Below are positions 31,981 through 41,308 of a stretch of 64,000 nucleotides of DNA, one piece after another. Source of the stretch: CAVSMC01 sp963798655 (GTDB lineage Bacteria > Pseudomonadota > Gammaproteobacteria > Burkholderiales > Casimicrobiaceae); NCBI GenBank assembly GCA_963798655.1, contig CAWCUH010000023.1, positions 62,001 through 126,000 on the forward strand, written 5' to 3'. Each line of letters begins with the position of its first letter. Within the stretch, counting starts at the first letter, position 1. Position numbers and translations under genes: made by a program. The notes under the pieces are model-generated. The model was not told the origin of the DNA. It did not search any database and was given only the letters and a program-made list of their open reading frames with translations.

Positions 31981-33708
31981 CTACGCGAGCGGTGCGTCGC
32001 CGCGCACGGCATCGCCAAGCGCCGCGCACGCGGCGGCGATCGGCGCGCTCCAGTCGAGAAAGCGCTGCTGGCGGAAGATGCGCATCGTCGGATACCACGG
32101 CGAGCGCCGTTCATCGGGTCGCCACCGCCAGCACGTGTTGAACCGGTCGAGCAGCCACACCGGCTTGCCGAGCGCGCCGGCGACGTGCGCGACCGACGTG
32201 TCGGTCGAGATGACGAGGTCGAGCTCGCCGATGATCGCGGCGGTGTCGCCGAAATCGCGAATATCGGCGGTGAAGTCGACGATCCGCGACGCGAGCGCGC
32301 CGAGCGGCGTGCGCTCCGATGCAGCGCCGAGCTGAAGGCTCACGAAGCTCACGCCGTCGATCGCGACCAGCGGCGCGAGCGCGGCGAGCGGCACCGACTT
32401 GTGCCGTGTCACGTAGCCGTAATCGCCACGCGAGTACGCCGCCCATGCGAGGCCGACGCGAAGTCTCGGCAGCGGCGCGAGTCGCGGCGCCCATTGCGCG
32501 ACGCGATCGGCGGGTGGCGCGAGATAAGGAATCGGTCCGGGGAGCGCATCGCGCGTGATGCCGAGCAGGTGCGCGAGCGAAAGCACCGAGGCGCGCGCGA
32601 CCGGCGCCTTCGGCAGCGAGCCGAGCGAGCCGGCGTCGTCCAGCAGATGATCGACGCCGTCGAGCGACGCGAGCAGCGGCGCAATGGACTTCCAGTATCC
32701 GTCGACAAGCACGATCACCTGGCGCACGCGCGCCCGTGCAGCGGGCACGAAGCGTGCGAACTGCACGACGTCGCCGAGACCCTGCTCGGCGAGCAGCAGC
32801 AGCGGACCGTTCAATTTCGCGCCGCCCCACACCGGCAGCTCGGCGTACCGGCGCGCGGGGCCGTAGCGGCCGTCGGGACGCTCCTCGAACGCGCGGAATC
32901 CGCGCTCGAAATCGCCGCTGCCGAGGCGCGTGCTCGCGATGCCGAAGCGGGCGTCCCAGTCGGCGACGTCGATCGCGGCCGCCTGCTTGTACGCGTCCTC
33001 GGCGCGATCGAGATCGCCGCTCCAGTGACGCAGCACGCCGAGCGTTTGCCAGAACAGCGCATGGCGCGGCGGGGGCGATGCGAGCGATTCCATCGCCGCA
33101 CGCGCACCGTCGAGGTCTCCGTCGAGCGCTTGCGAGAACAGCTGGCCGGTGCGCGCGCTCGGATGCGACGGGTTCGCGGCAAGCGCACGGGCGTACGCGG
33201 CGCGCGCGCGCACGGTGTCGCCGTCGCGATTGAGCAGGTCGCCGAGGTTCGCCGCGGCGTCGGCGTGCGACGGATCCTTCTCGAGCGCGCGCTCGAATGC
33301 ACGGATCGCCTCGCGCCGGCGCGACAGCCGCTCGAGCGCGAGCCCGAGGTGGTTGTACGCAGGCGCGAAGTCGGGCTTGAGCTGGATTGCGCGCTCCAGA
33401 TGGAACACCGCGTCCACCGCGCGGCCGGCGTACAGCAGTGCGAAGCCGAGGTTGCTGCGCGCCGGCGCTTCGTCGGGAACGACGGCGGCGAGCTGCTCGA
33501 AGCGGCGCACGGCGAGCTTGGCGCGGCCCGATTGCAGCGCGAGCGCACCGGCGTTGTTGAGCGCCGCGGCGTCGGTCGGATGGTCGGTGAGGTACGCGGC
33601 GTACGCGTCTTCGGCCTCGGCGAGCCGCCCGGCCTGATGCAGCCGGAAAGCGACGGCGAGCCGCGCTCGATCGGTGCTTCCGGGGACCGGCGGTTTGACG
33701 AGCGCCAT
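31981..33708 (-). CDS. TPR protein with C-terminal glycosyltransferase (heptosyltransferase-like) domain
   Basis: The 575-aa protein has six or so tetratricopeptide repeats up to about residue 260 (for example AVFHLERAIQLKPDFAPAYNHLGLALERL in pieces, and AFERALEKDPSHADAAANLGDLL). These are followed by a GT-B-like region similar to family 9 heptosyltransferases, with GGAKLNGPLLLLAEQGLGDVVQFARF near residue 300 and STDTSVAHVAGALGKPVWLLDRF near residue 515. Such TPR-GT proteins are common in Burkholderiales and are linked to surface glycans or protein glycosylation. Donor and acceptor are unknown. It follows argG by 43 bases and may be the distal gene of the leftward arginine run. Confidence 0.82.
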   Translation of the reverse strand: MALVKPPVPGSTDRARLAVAFRLHQAGRLAEAEDAYAAYLTDHPTDAAALNNAGALALQSGRAKLAVRRFEQLAAVVPDEAPARSNLGFALLYAGRAVDAVFHLERAIQLKPDFAPAYNHLGLALERLSRRREAIRAFERALEKDPSHADAAANLGDLLNRDGDTVRARAAYARALAANPSHPSARTGQLFSQALDGDLDGARAAMESLASPPPRHALFWQTLGVLRHWSGDLDRAEDAYKQAAAIDVADWDARFGIASTRLGSGDFERGFRAFEERPDGRYGPARRYAELPVWGGAKLNGPLLLLAEQGLGDVVQFARFVPAARARVRQVIVLVDGYWKSIAPLLASLDGVDHLLDDAGSLGSLPKAPVARASVLSLAHLLGITRDALPGPIPYLAPPADRVAQWAPRLAPLPRLRVGLAWAAYSRGDYGYVTRHKSVPLAALAPLVAIDGVSFVSLQLGAASERTPLGALASRIVDFTADIRDFGDTAAIIGELDLVISTDTSVAHVAGALGKPVWLLDRFNTCWRWRPDERRSPWYPTMRIFRQQRFLDWSAPIAAACAALGDAVRGDAPLA

Positions 33709-33751
33709 GCGAGTCAGGCGTCAACCACCGAAGCGGTGCGCTCGCCGGCGC

Positions 33752-34981
33752 TCAGCCGCGACGCTTGCGCGCGTTCGCAGCGATGCGCATCCGAAGCGCG
33801 TTCAGCTTGATGAACCCGGCCGCGTCCTTCTGGTCGTACGCGCCGGCGTCGTCCTCGAATGTCGCGATCGACGTGTCGAACAGGGAATCGGTCTTCGACT
33901 CGCGTCCGACGCACATCATCGTGCCCTTGTAGAGCTTGAGCTTGACCGTCCCGTTGACCGTCGCCTGCGACGCGTCGATCAATCCCTGCACGAGCGTGCG
34001 CTCGGGGCTGAACCAGTAGCCGTTGTAGATCATCCGCGCATAGCGGGGCATCAGGTCGTCCTTGAGCGCGAGCACCTCGCGGTCGAGCGTGAGCGACTCC
34101 ATCGCGCGATGCCCCTTCAGCAGGATCGTGCCCCCGGGGGTCTCGTAGCATCCGCGCGACTTCATGCCGACGTAGCGATTCTCGACCATGTCGAGGCGGC
34201 CGATGCCGTGCTTGCCGCCGAGCTCGTTCAGCTTCGCGAGCACCTGCGCGGGCGAGAGCCTCGCGCCGTCGATCGCGACGATGTCGCCTTTCGCGTATTC
34301 GAGCTCGATCACCTGCGCCTTGTCCGGCGCCTTCTCCGGCGACACGCTGATCCGCCACATCGACTCCTCGGGCTCGTATGCCGGGTCCTCGAGAATGCCG
34401 CCTTCGTAGCTGATGTGCAGCATGTTCGCGTCCATCGAGTACGGCGCGCCGCCTGTGCGCTTCTTGAAGTCGACCGGGATGCCGTGCCTGTCGGCGTACG
34501 CGACCAGCTTCTCGCGCGACGTGAGGTCCCACTCGCGCCACGGCGCGATCACCTTGATGTTCGGCGCGAGCGCATAGGCACCGAGCTCGAAGCGAACCTG
34601 GTCGTTGCCCTTGCCTGTCGCTCCGTGGCTGATCGCGTCGGCGCCGGTGCGCTGCGCAATCTCGACCAGGTGCTTCGCGATCAGCGGCCGCGCGATCGAC
34701 GTGCCGAGCAGGTACTCGCCCTCGTAGACGGCGTTCGCGCGGAACATCGGAAACACGAAGTCGCGCACGAACTCCTCGCGCAGGTCCTCGATGAAGATGT
34801 TCTGCGCTGCGATACCGAGCGCGACCGCCTTGTTGCGCGCGGGCTCGAGCTCCTCGCCCTGGCCGATGTCGGCGGTGAAGGTGACGACTTCGCAGCGATA
34901 GACGTCCTGCAGCCACTTGAGGATGACGGACGTATCGAGGCCGCCGGAGTAGGCGAGGACGACTTTGTTGATGTCGGGCAT
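33752..34981 (-). CDS. argG: Argininosuccinate synthase
   Basis: The 409-aa enzyme joins citrulline and aspartate with ATP in arginine synthesis. It shows the N-type ATP-pyrophosphatase loop AYSGGLDTSVI (residues 9-19), FTADIGQGEELEPAR, SHGATGKGNDQVRFE, the citrulline/aspartate region EGGILEDPAYEPEESMWR and GYWFSPER. Length matches the family. It is leftward, following a Bug-type binding protein from which an inverted repeat separates it, and upstream lies argF. Confidence 0.97.
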   Translation of the reverse strand: MPDINKVVLAYSGGLDTSVILKWLQDVYRCEVVTFTADIGQGEELEPARNKAVALGIAAQNIFIEDLREEFVRDFVFPMFRANAVYEGEYLLGTSIARPLIAKHLVEIAQRTGADAISHGATGKGNDQVRFELGAYALAPNIKVIAPWREWDLTSREKLVAYADRHGIPVDFKKRTGGAPYSMDANMLHISYEGGILEDPAYEPEESMWRISVSPEKAPDKAQVIELEYAKGDIVAIDGARLSPAQVLAKLNELGGKHGIGRLDMVENRYVGMKSRGCYETPGGTILLKGHRAMESLTLDREVLALKDDLMPRYARMIYNGYWFSPERTLVQGLIDASQATVNGTVKLKLYKGTMMCVGRESKTDSLFDTSIATFEDDAGAYDQKDAAGFIKLNALRMRIAANARKRRG

Positions 34982-35018
34982 GACGTGCTCGATGGTTGCG
35001 AAGGAGACGGACGTAATT

Positions 35019-35067
35019 GGAACCTATCGCAAAATCGGGCTGTGCAGCCAATTTTGCGAGAGGTTCT
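35019..35067. repeat. Inverted repeat between the Bug gene and argG
   Basis: Two arms of about 20 bases (35019-35038 and 35048-35067) match at about 17 positions, each with the core TCGCAAAAT/ATTTTGCGA, around a CTG-rich loop. The second arm includes part of the Bug gene's stop codon. It could end Bug transcription or belong to a dispersed betaproteobacterial repeat family. Confidence 0.7.
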
Positions 35068-36043
35068 AGTCGATCTTCAGGCCGAGCTTGCGGATAACCG
35101 GCGCCCAGCGGTCGGCGTCGCCTTTGATCAGCGAGCCGAATTCCTCGGGCGTTCCGCCGACGAGGTCGAAGCCCTGCGCGTTCATCTTCTGCACGACGTC
35201 CGCCATCTTGAGGATCGCGTTCATCTCCGCGTTGAGTCGCTGCACGATCGCCTGCGGCGTGCCGGCCGGCACGAGCACGCCGTTCCATGCGAGCGCCTCG
35301 AATCCCGGATAGCCGGATTCGGCAATCGTCGGGATGTCGGGCAGCAGCGGGAAGCGCTTCGCGGTCGTCACCGCGATCGCGCGGAGCTTGCCCGCCTGGA
35401 TCTGCGCCTGCAGCGGCTGCATGACGGCGAACATCATCTGCGTCTCGTTCTGGATCGTCGCGGTCACCGCCGGCGGCGAACCGTTGAACGGCACGTGCAC
35501 CGCATCGAAACCCGCCATCGCCTTGAACAGCTCCATGCACAGATGCGACGAGCTGCCGTTGCCGACCGACGCGTAGTTGAGCTTGCCCGGATTCGCCTTC
35601 GCGTAGGCGACCAGCTCCTGCACGTTCCTGACCGGGAGCTGCGCGTTGACGGCGAGCACGTTCGGCTGGCTCGACGTGATGATCACCGGCGCGAGGTCCT
35701 TCTGCACGTCGTAAGGCAACTTCTGCAGCAGCGGGCCGAACGACAGGGGCCCGGGGTAGCCCAGCACCATCGTGTAACCGTCGGGAGCGGCTTTTGCGGC
35801 CTCGCTCACGGCTACGGTGCCGCCGGCGGCGGACTTGTTCTCGACGACGATCGGCTGACCGAGTCGCGCCGAAAGCTTGTCGCCGATCGTGCGTCCGAGG
35901 GTGTCGATCGAGCTTCCGGCGGGCGCGGTCATCAGGAATCGGATCGGCTTCTGCGGCCACGTCTGCGCGGCGACGCCGGTCGAAACGACGAGGGCGAGCG
36001 CGGCCAGTGTCCGCGCGCAAGCATTGAAGATTCGAAGGCTCAT
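35066..36043 (-). CDS. Tripartite tricarboxylate transporter-type (Bug/TctC) solute-binding protein
   Basis: This 325-aa periplasmic protein carries a signal peptide (MSLRIFNACARTLAALALVVSTGVAAQ) cleaved near residue 26. The mature part follows the Bug family closely: WPQKPIRFLMTAPAGSSIDTLGR-type start, GQPIVVENKSAAGGTVA, PDGYTMVLG, YASVGNGSSSHL and VPFNGSPPAVTATI. Bug proteins bind carboxylates, amino acids or amides, often without adjacent membrane partners in Burkholderiales; none are here. Its place between a VOC protein and argG is unusual. Ligand unknown. Confidence 0.92.
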   Translation of the reverse strand: MSLRIFNACARTLAALALVVSTGVAAQTWPQKPIRFLMTAPAGSSIDTLGRTIGDKLSARLGQPIVVENKSAAGGTVAVSEAAKAAPDGYTMVLGYPGPLSFGPLLQKLPYDVQKDLAPVIITSSQPNVLAVNAQLPVRNVQELVAYAKANPGKLNYASVGNGSSSHLCMELFKAMAGFDAVHVPFNGSPPAVTATIQNETQMMFAVMQPLQAQIQAGKLRAIAVTTAKRFPLLPDIPTIAESGYPGFEALAWNGVLVPAGTPQAIVQRLNAEMNAILKMADVVQKMNAQGFDLVGGTPEEFGSLIKGDADRWAPVIRKLGLKID

Positions 36044-36083
36044 CGGTGTCGCGGGTGTCGTTTGAAGGAATGACTGGCGCGGC

Positions 36084-36452
36084 TCACGCCGGCCGATGGT
36101 AAACGGCCTCGATGTTGTGCCCGTCGGGATCGAGGACGAACGCGCCGTAGTAGTGCTCGTGGTACTCGGGGCGCAGCCCCGGAGGGCCGTTATCGTCGCC
36201 GCCGGCGGCGATCGCGGCGCGGTGGAAGGTCTCGACCTCGAGGCGCGACTGCGCGGCGAACGCGACATGCGTTCGCGGCATCGGCTGGCCCGGGCGGCCC
36301 TCCATGATCCAGAACCGAGGCTTGTCGGAGCCGAAGCCGACGAACGCCTCGAACTGCATCACTTCGCGGATGCCGAGCGGCGCCAGCGCCGCCGCGTAGA
36401 ACGCGCGCGATCGCTCGAGGTCGCTGACGGTGATGCCGATATGGTCGAACAT
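36084..36452 (-). CDS. VOC family (glyoxalase/bleomycin-resistance-like) protein
   Basis: The 122-aa protein shows the paired beta-alpha-beta-beta-beta modules of the vicinal oxygen chelate fold. It starts MFDHIGITVSDLERSRAFYAAAL, and the second half includes HVAFAAQSRLEVETFHRAA, DGGDDNGPPG-like loop and FVLDPDGHNIEAVYH. His4, His in THVAF, and Glu in NIEAV are candidate metal ligands. The family covers dioxygenases, lyases and binding proteins, so no specific reaction is given. It lies nine bases after argF and 40 before the Bug gene. Confidence 0.85.
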   Translation of the reverse strand: MFDHIGITVSDLERSRAFYAAALAPLGIREVMQFEAFVGFGSDKPRFWIMEGRPGQPMPRTHVAFAAQSRLEVETFHRAAIAAGGDDNGPPGLRPEYHEHYYGAFVLDPDGHNIEAVYHRPA

Positions 36453-36461
36453 CCGACTCCT

Positions 36462-37388
36462 TCAGCCGACGCGGCCGCAGACGAGGTATTCGAGCAGCGC
36501 CTTCTGCGCGTGCAGCCGGTTCTCGGCCTCGTCCCAGACGGCGCTCTGCGGGCCGTCGATGACCTCCGCCGCCACCTCCTCGCCGCGGTGCGCCGGCAGG
36601 CAATGCATGAACAGCGCGTCCGGCTTCGCCTGGCGCATCATGTCCGTGTCGACCTGCCAGTCGGCGAACGAGCGCTTGCGCGCCTCGTTCTCCGCCTCGA
36701 AGCCCATGCTCGTCCAGACGTCGGTGGTGACCAGATCAGCCCCGCGGCACGCCGCCATCGGATCGGCGAACGTCCGGTAGATGTCCGCGATCGGCATGCC
36801 CGCGCACTGCGGATCGACCTCGTAGCCCGGCGGCGACGACACATGCAGCCGGAAGCCGAAGATCGCGGCGGCCTGCAGCCAGCTCGTCAGCATGTTGTTC
36901 GAGTCGCCGATCCACGCGACGGTGCGTCCCTCGATCGAGCCGCGATGCTCGATGTACGTGTAGACGTCGGCGAGGATCTGGCAGGGATGGTGCTCGTTGG
37001 TGAGCCCGTTGATCACCGGCACGCGCGAATGCGCGGCGAAGCGCTCGATGATCGACTGCTCGAACGTGCGGATCATCACGACGTCGACCATTCGCGAGAT
37101 CACCTGCGCGACGTCCTCGATCGGCTCGCCGCGCGAAAGCTGCGTGTCGTGGCGGTTCAGGTTGATCGCGATGCCGCCAAGCTGGTTCATGCCGGCCTCG
37201 AACGACACGCGCGTGCGCGTCGAAGCCTTCTCGAACACCATCGCGAGCGTGCGGTCGCGCAGCGGCTGGTAGAGCTCGTAGCGCTTGAACCGGTCCTTGA
37301 TCCACCGGGTGCGCGCGAACAGGTGCTCGAACTCGGCAGCCGAGAAATCGGAGAACTGAAGGAAATGGCTGGGCGAAGCGGCAGGCAT
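36462..37388 (-). CDS. argF: Ornithine carbamoyltransferase
   Basis: The 308-aa enzyme converts ornithine and carbamoyl phosphate to citrulline. It carries the carbamoyl-phosphate site STRTRVSFE (about residues 56-64), the HPCQILAD ornithine-loop region, DVWTSMGFE and the second-domain HCLPAHRGEEV. Length is typical. It is first in the leftward run argF, VOC, Bug, argG, TPR. Together with carAB elsewhere in the window it gives most of the late arginine pathway. The upstream gap to 37578 holds AT-rich promoter-like sequence on the minus strand (TAATAT at 37447-37452). Confidence 0.97.
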   Translation of the reverse strand: MPAASPSHFLQFSDFSAAEFEHLFARTRWIKDRFKRYELYQPLRDRTLAMVFEKASTRTRVSFEAGMNQLGGIAINLNRHDTQLSRGEPIEDVAQVISRMVDVVMIRTFEQSIIERFAAHSRVPVINGLTNEHHPCQILADVYTYIEHRGSIEGRTVAWIGDSNNMLTSWLQAAAIFGFRLHVSSPPGYEVDPQCAGMPIADIYRTFADPMAACRGADLVTTDVWTSMGFEAENEARKRSFADWQVDTDMMRQAKPDALFMHCLPAHRGEEVAAEVIDGPQSAVWDEAENRLHAQKALLEYLVCGRVG

Positions 37389-37578
37389 CGGCCGGTGAGG
37401 CGGCGGCGCCGATCGCGGCGATCGTCACCAAGGCCATTAAAACAACATATTAGCATGCAAGCGCGCTTCGGCGCACGGTGCCGGCCTGCGCTTGACGGGC
37501 ATCAATGCCGGCTGTGACGGTCGCCGTTACGCTTTGTCGGTTCGTCAAACGATTCGACCGGGAAAGCGTATCGCCTCG

Positions 37579-38766
37579 ATGAGTGGATCAGCGCCGATCG
37601 ACCTGGCCGCCACCGGCCTGCCGCCGCTCGTCATTCGTGGGCGCAAGCTGCTGCCGATCGTGCAGGGCGGCATGGGCGTCGGCGTGTCCGCGCATCGTCT
37701 CGCCGGTGCGGTCGCCGCACTGAACGCCGTCGGCACGATCGCGAGCGTCGATCTTCGCCGGCACCATCCCGACCTGCTCGAAGCGACGCGCCACGCGGCC
37801 AAGGCCGAAGTCGATGCGGCGAACGTGATCGCGCTCGACCGCGAGATCGTCGCCGCGCGCGCGATCGCGCAGGGGCGCGGGATGGTGGCCGTCAACGTCA
37901 TGCGCGCGGTGTCCGAATACCCGGCGTACGTGCGGCAGTCGTGCGCGAGCGGCGCCGACGCGATCGTCGTTGGCGCCGGCCTTCCGCTCGATCTGCCCGA
38001 TCTCGCGTGCGCGCACCCGGACGTCGCGCTGATTCCGATTCTGTCCGATGCGCGCGGCATCGCGCTCGTCGTGCGCAAGTGGGCGCGCAAGGGGCGGCTG
38101 CCGGACGCGATCGTCATCGAGCACCCGCGTTACGCCGGCGGCCACCTCGGCGCCGCGCGCATCGACGACCTCGCCGATCCGCGATTCGACTTCGAGCGCG
38201 TGCTGCCCGACGTGCACGCGTTCCTTCGCGCCGAAGGCATCGGCGCCGACACGATTCCGCTGATTCCCGCGGGCGGCATCAACAGCGCGGCACGCATTCG
38301 CGAGCTGATCTCGCTCGGCGCGGCCGCCGTGCAGGTCGGCACGGCGTTCGCAGTGACCGAGGAAGGCGACGCCGACATCGCGTTCAAGCACGTGCTCGCC
38401 GACGCGTCGCCCGACGACATCGTCGAGTTCATGAGCGTCGCCGGCTTGCCGGCCCGCGCGGTGCGCACGCCGTGGCTCGCTCGCTACATCGAGCACCTGC
38501 CGAAGCTCGTCGATGCAGCGCGCCGCAAGCCGCGCTGCACGCTCAAGTTCGACTGCCTGCTGCAATGCGCGCTGCGCGACGGCAACGCGAAGTTCGGCCA
38601 GTTCTGCATCGACCAGAAGCTTGCCGAAGGGTTGAGCGGCGACCTGCGCAAGGGGCTGTTCTTTCGCGGCGCATCGGCGCTGCCGTTCGGCAGCGAGATC
38701 CGTCCGGTGCGCGAGCTGATCGATTACCTGCTGACCGGCGTGCGGCCGGCGGCGGTCCCTCGGTAG
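37579..38766 (+). CDS. Nitronate monooxygenase-like FMN flavoprotein
   Basis: The 395-aa protein is a TIM-barrel flavoenzyme of the 2-nitropropane dioxygenase/NAD(P)H-dependent flavin oxidoreductase family. It shows PIVQGGMGVGVSAHRLAGAVA at the first strand (about residues 26-46), DAIVVGAGLPLDLPD, HPRYAGGHLG, IPAGGINSAARI (the FMN phosphate region, about 232-243) and AAAVQVGTAFAVTEEG. A C-terminal extra region with CTLKFDCLLQCALRD holds three cysteines, unlike the shortest forms. Substrate unknown; nitronates or enoyl reductase-like roles are both possible. The start was chosen at the second ATG (37579), since 29 extra upstream residues look unlike the family. Confidence 0.82.
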   Translation: MSGSAPIDLAATGLPPLVIRGRKLLPIVQGGMGVGVSAHRLAGAVAALNAVGTIASVDLRRHHPDLLEATRHAAKAEVDAANVIALDREIVAARAIAQGRGMVAVNVMRAVSEYPAYVRQSCASGADAIVVGAGLPLDLPDLACAHPDVALIPILSDARGIALVVRKWARKGRLPDAIVIEHPRYAGGHLGAARIDDLADPRFDFERVLPDVHAFLRAEGIGADTIPLIPAGGINSAARIRELISLGAAAVQVGTAFAVTEEGDADIAFKHVLADASPDDIVEFMSVAGLPARAVRTPWLARYIEHLPKLVDAARRKPRCTLKFDCLLQCALRDGNAKFGQFCIDQKLAEGLSGDLRKGLFFRGASALPFGSEIRPVRELIDYLLTGVRPAAVPR

Positions 38767-38947
38767 GAGCGGCCCGCGCATCGGCACCGCGCCGCGGGGC
38801 GCCTGGCGGACGCTGCCCGGCTCGGCCAACGTACCGGCACGCGCGACGTTGCGCCATCGCACGTTCGACGGCGGCCGCGATCCGCACCAACAAACCTGAC
38901 GCAGGCCAAGGCGCGGCGAGGCTGCGCGCCGAATGCGAAGCGTGCCG

Positions 38948-40720
38948 CTACGCCGCTCTCACCGCCCGCGGCACGGCGAGCACGATCCGATCGCGTCCTG
39001 CGCGCTTCGCCGCATAGAGCGCGCGATCGGCGGCGGCGATCAGCTCGGCGACGGTGTCTCCGTCCGAGGAGAAGACGGCAACGCCCGCCGAGAACGTCAG
39101 GCGGCCGAGCGGCTCGCCGTCGACGTCGAGCGCGAGCAAGCCAAGCCGTTGCGCGAGGCTCCCGAGCGCAGCGAGCGCACCGTTCCCGTCGGTGTCGGGC
39201 AGCACGATGCAGAACTCCTCGCCGCCGTAGCGCGCGACGACGTCCGCGGGCCGCAGCGCCGTGCCGAACAGGCGCGCGACATGCACGAGCACGCTGTCGC
39301 CCGCCGGATGGCCGAAGCGGTCGTTCACGCGCTTGAAGTGATCGAGGTCGACCAGCGCGACCGCGAGCGGCGCGTCGCGACGCGCGGCGCCGGCGAGCAA
39401 TCCCGGCATCGTGCTGTCGAGATAGCGGCGGTTGAACAGCTGCGTCAGCGGATCGTGCACCGCCTCGGTCGCGAGCTGCGCCTGAAGCTGCTCGATCTCG
39501 CGCATCCGCGTGATCAGCTCGCGATTGAGCCGCTCGAGCTCGCGGTTCAACGAATCGGATTCCTGTCGTTGCCGCTCGGCACGATCGCGGTCGACGCGCG
39601 CGTGCGTGAGCTCGTGCTGAACCTTCAGCAGGTAATAGCGCGCGCTCGCCCGGCTCGACAGACGCTCGGTCTGAGCATCGAGCAGTTGCTGCTGGTGCGC
39701 GTACGCCTGCTCGAAGCGGCCGCGCGCCGCGTGACGCTGCGCGGCGAGCGCATGCGCCTTGCATAGTGTGGGCAGGTGATGCGCGGCTTTCGCCGCGTCG
39801 GCGGCAGCCTCGAGCGCTGCGAGCGCCGCATCGCCGTCGACGTCGCGCGCTGCGGCGAGCGCCGCGTTCGCCCATCGCCAGTGCACGTCGTTGAAGCCGC
39901 CCGGATATTCGGCGTGGATCGCGCGTGCGGTGTCGACGCAGCGCTGCGCATCATCGAGACGTCCCGCCTGCGCGTAAGTCTCCGCGCCGATCGCGCAGTA
40001 ATGCGCCTGTGCGGCGCGCGCCGATGGCGGCTCGTCGCCGGGAAAGATCGTGTCGACGATCGCGAGCGCGGCGTCTCGCTCGCCGACACCGAGCAGCGCC
40101 TCGGCGAGGTTCGATCGCGCAAACAGCATGAGCTGCGGATTGTTGTAGCGCGGCAACAGCTCGAGCGCGTCGCGCGCAAGCTCGCGCGCCGGCTCGAAGT
40201 CGCCGACGGTGACCAGCGCCGCGGCGAGATTCGACATCACCGTCGGTAGCTGCGGCGACGGATCGATCGTGCGCAGCGCCTCGAGCGCCTCGTACAGATA
40301 GCGGATCGCCTCGTCCATCCGGTCGGTGTAGAAGTACGTGGCGCCAAGCGCGTTCACGACCCAGAATCGATCCTGCGGCGGCATCGACAGCGCGATCGCA
40401 TAAAGCGGCTCGAGCATCTCGCGCGCCGCGAGCGGCTGCTGCTCGATCAGCAGGATGCGTGCGAGCCCGGTCTGCGCGAGCGTCGCGCCGCCTGCGTCGC
40501 CGACCTTCTCGAAGCGGGCGCGCGCCTGCGCGAGCCCCGCGCGTGCTTCGACCGGATGCGGCGTGAAGAACAAATGGTGGTATGCAACCGTCAGCTCGCA
40601 CCATGCGCGCGTCGGCTCGTCGGGCAGCGAAGCGGGCGCGAGCGCCTGCAGCGCAAGCGCGTGTGCGGCGGCGGGATCGCCGAAATGCGTGTCCCAGATG
40701 CGGCGTGCGGCGTTGGTCAT
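38948..40720 (-). CDS. Diguanylate cyclase with N-terminal TPR-like repeats
   Basis: The 590-aa soluble protein has helical TPR-like repeats up to about residue 360. A coiled-coil linker rich in Arg, Glu and Leu follows (about 365-420), then a GGDEF domain starting HDPLTQLFNRRYLDSTM. The catalytic loop reads YGGEEF (about residues 498-503). An inhibitory I-site RxxD (RPAD) lies five residues before it. It should make cyclic di-GMP and be product inhibited. It has no membrane span or receiver domain, so its input is probably protein contacts through the TPR part. Candidate targets in the window include YajQ and the pilus operon, which is speculation. Confidence 0.93.
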   Translation of the reverse strand: MTNAARRIWDTHFGDPAAAHALALQALAPASLPDEPTRAWCELTVAYHHLFFTPHPVEARAGLAQARARFEKVGDAGGATLAQTGLARILLIEQQPLAAREMLEPLYAIALSMPPQDRFWVVNALGATYFYTDRMDEAIRYLYEALEALRTIDPSPQLPTVMSNLAAALVTVGDFEPARELARDALELLPRYNNPQLMLFARSNLAEALLGVGERDAALAIVDTIFPGDEPPSARAAQAHYCAIGAETYAQAGRLDDAQRCVDTARAIHAEYPGGFNDVHWRWANAALAAARDVDGDAALAALEAAADAAKAAHHLPTLCKAHALAAQRHAARGRFEQAYAHQQQLLDAQTERLSSRASARYYLLKVQHELTHARVDRDRAERQRQESDSLNRELERLNRELITRMREIEQLQAQLATEAVHDPLTQLFNRRYLDSTMPGLLAGAARRDAPLAVALVDLDHFKRVNDRFGHPAGDSVLVHVARLFGTALRPADVVARYGGEEFCIVLPDTDGNGALAALGSLAQRLGLLALDVDGEPLGRLTFSAGVAVFSSDGDTVAELIAAADRALYAAKRAGRDRIVLAVPRAVRAA

Positions 40721-40873
40721 GGAGTGTGATGCGATGCGGACTCGAGTGACGAAGCGTGCAGCGATCGTCGAGCGACCGCGATGCTACAATACAAGCACGA
40801 TTCATGCTCGACGATCCGCCGAGCGTCGGTGAGCGGTACAACACGTCCGCTCGTCTTTACACAGCTTGCTTCG

Positions 40874-41227
40874 ATGTCCGATGCCGCGCCTGCCAGGGAC
40901 GCCGTAATCTGGGGCGTCACTGCGTCGGGCCGCAAATTCCGACCGAGCGATTGGGCTGAGCGGCTCGCGGGACTGACGTCGGCGTTCGGCTTCGAGCATC
41001 GTCTCGCGTACTCGCCGCTGGTGCTTCCGATGTCGGTCGGGGGCACGAGCGTCGTGGTCGTCGACAGCAAGCTCGCGCAGCTCGAGCCGCGCTTCCACCA
41101 ATTCCTGCTGAATTTCGCGCGCGACAACGCGCTCGTCGTCGAATACGTGCCCGACGCGATGGCCAACGCGCGATCGTTGACGCCGCCGGCGACGCTCGCG
41201 CGCACCGAGCCGCGCGAGCCGGTGTAG
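40874..41227 (+). CDS. DUF3579 family protein
   Basis: The 117-aa product matches DUF3579: VIWGVTASGRKFRPSDWAERLAGL at residues about 10-33, YSPLVLPMSVGGTSVVVVD in the middle and LEPRFHQFLLNFARDN near the end. The family is small, restricted mainly to Betaproteobacteria, and lacks known function; it is usually next to argF/rpsT/murJ as here. The start is set at 40874; a longer open frame runs upstream without family similarity. It converges on rpsT with a terminator in between. Confidence 0.85.
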   Translation: MSDAAPARDAVIWGVTASGRKFRPSDWAERLAGLTSAFGFEHRLAYSPLVLPMSVGGTSVVVVDSKLAQLEPRFHQFLLNFARDNALVVEYVPDAMANARSLTPPATLARTEPREPV

Positions 41228-41257
41228 CGTCGAAGATCGCTCGCCTGCGCGCGCCAA

Positions 41258-41283
41258 TGAAAAGAGCGCCTGGCCGGCGCTCT
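41258..41283 (-). terminator. Intrinsic terminator of rpsT
   Basis: On the minus strand an 8-bp perfect stem (AGAGCGCC with GGCGCTCT, 5-base loop) is followed by TTTT, 26 bases after the rpsT stop. Confidence 0.8.
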
Positions 41284-41308
41284 CATCGAAACGGCTGCTG
41301 CAGCGGCG

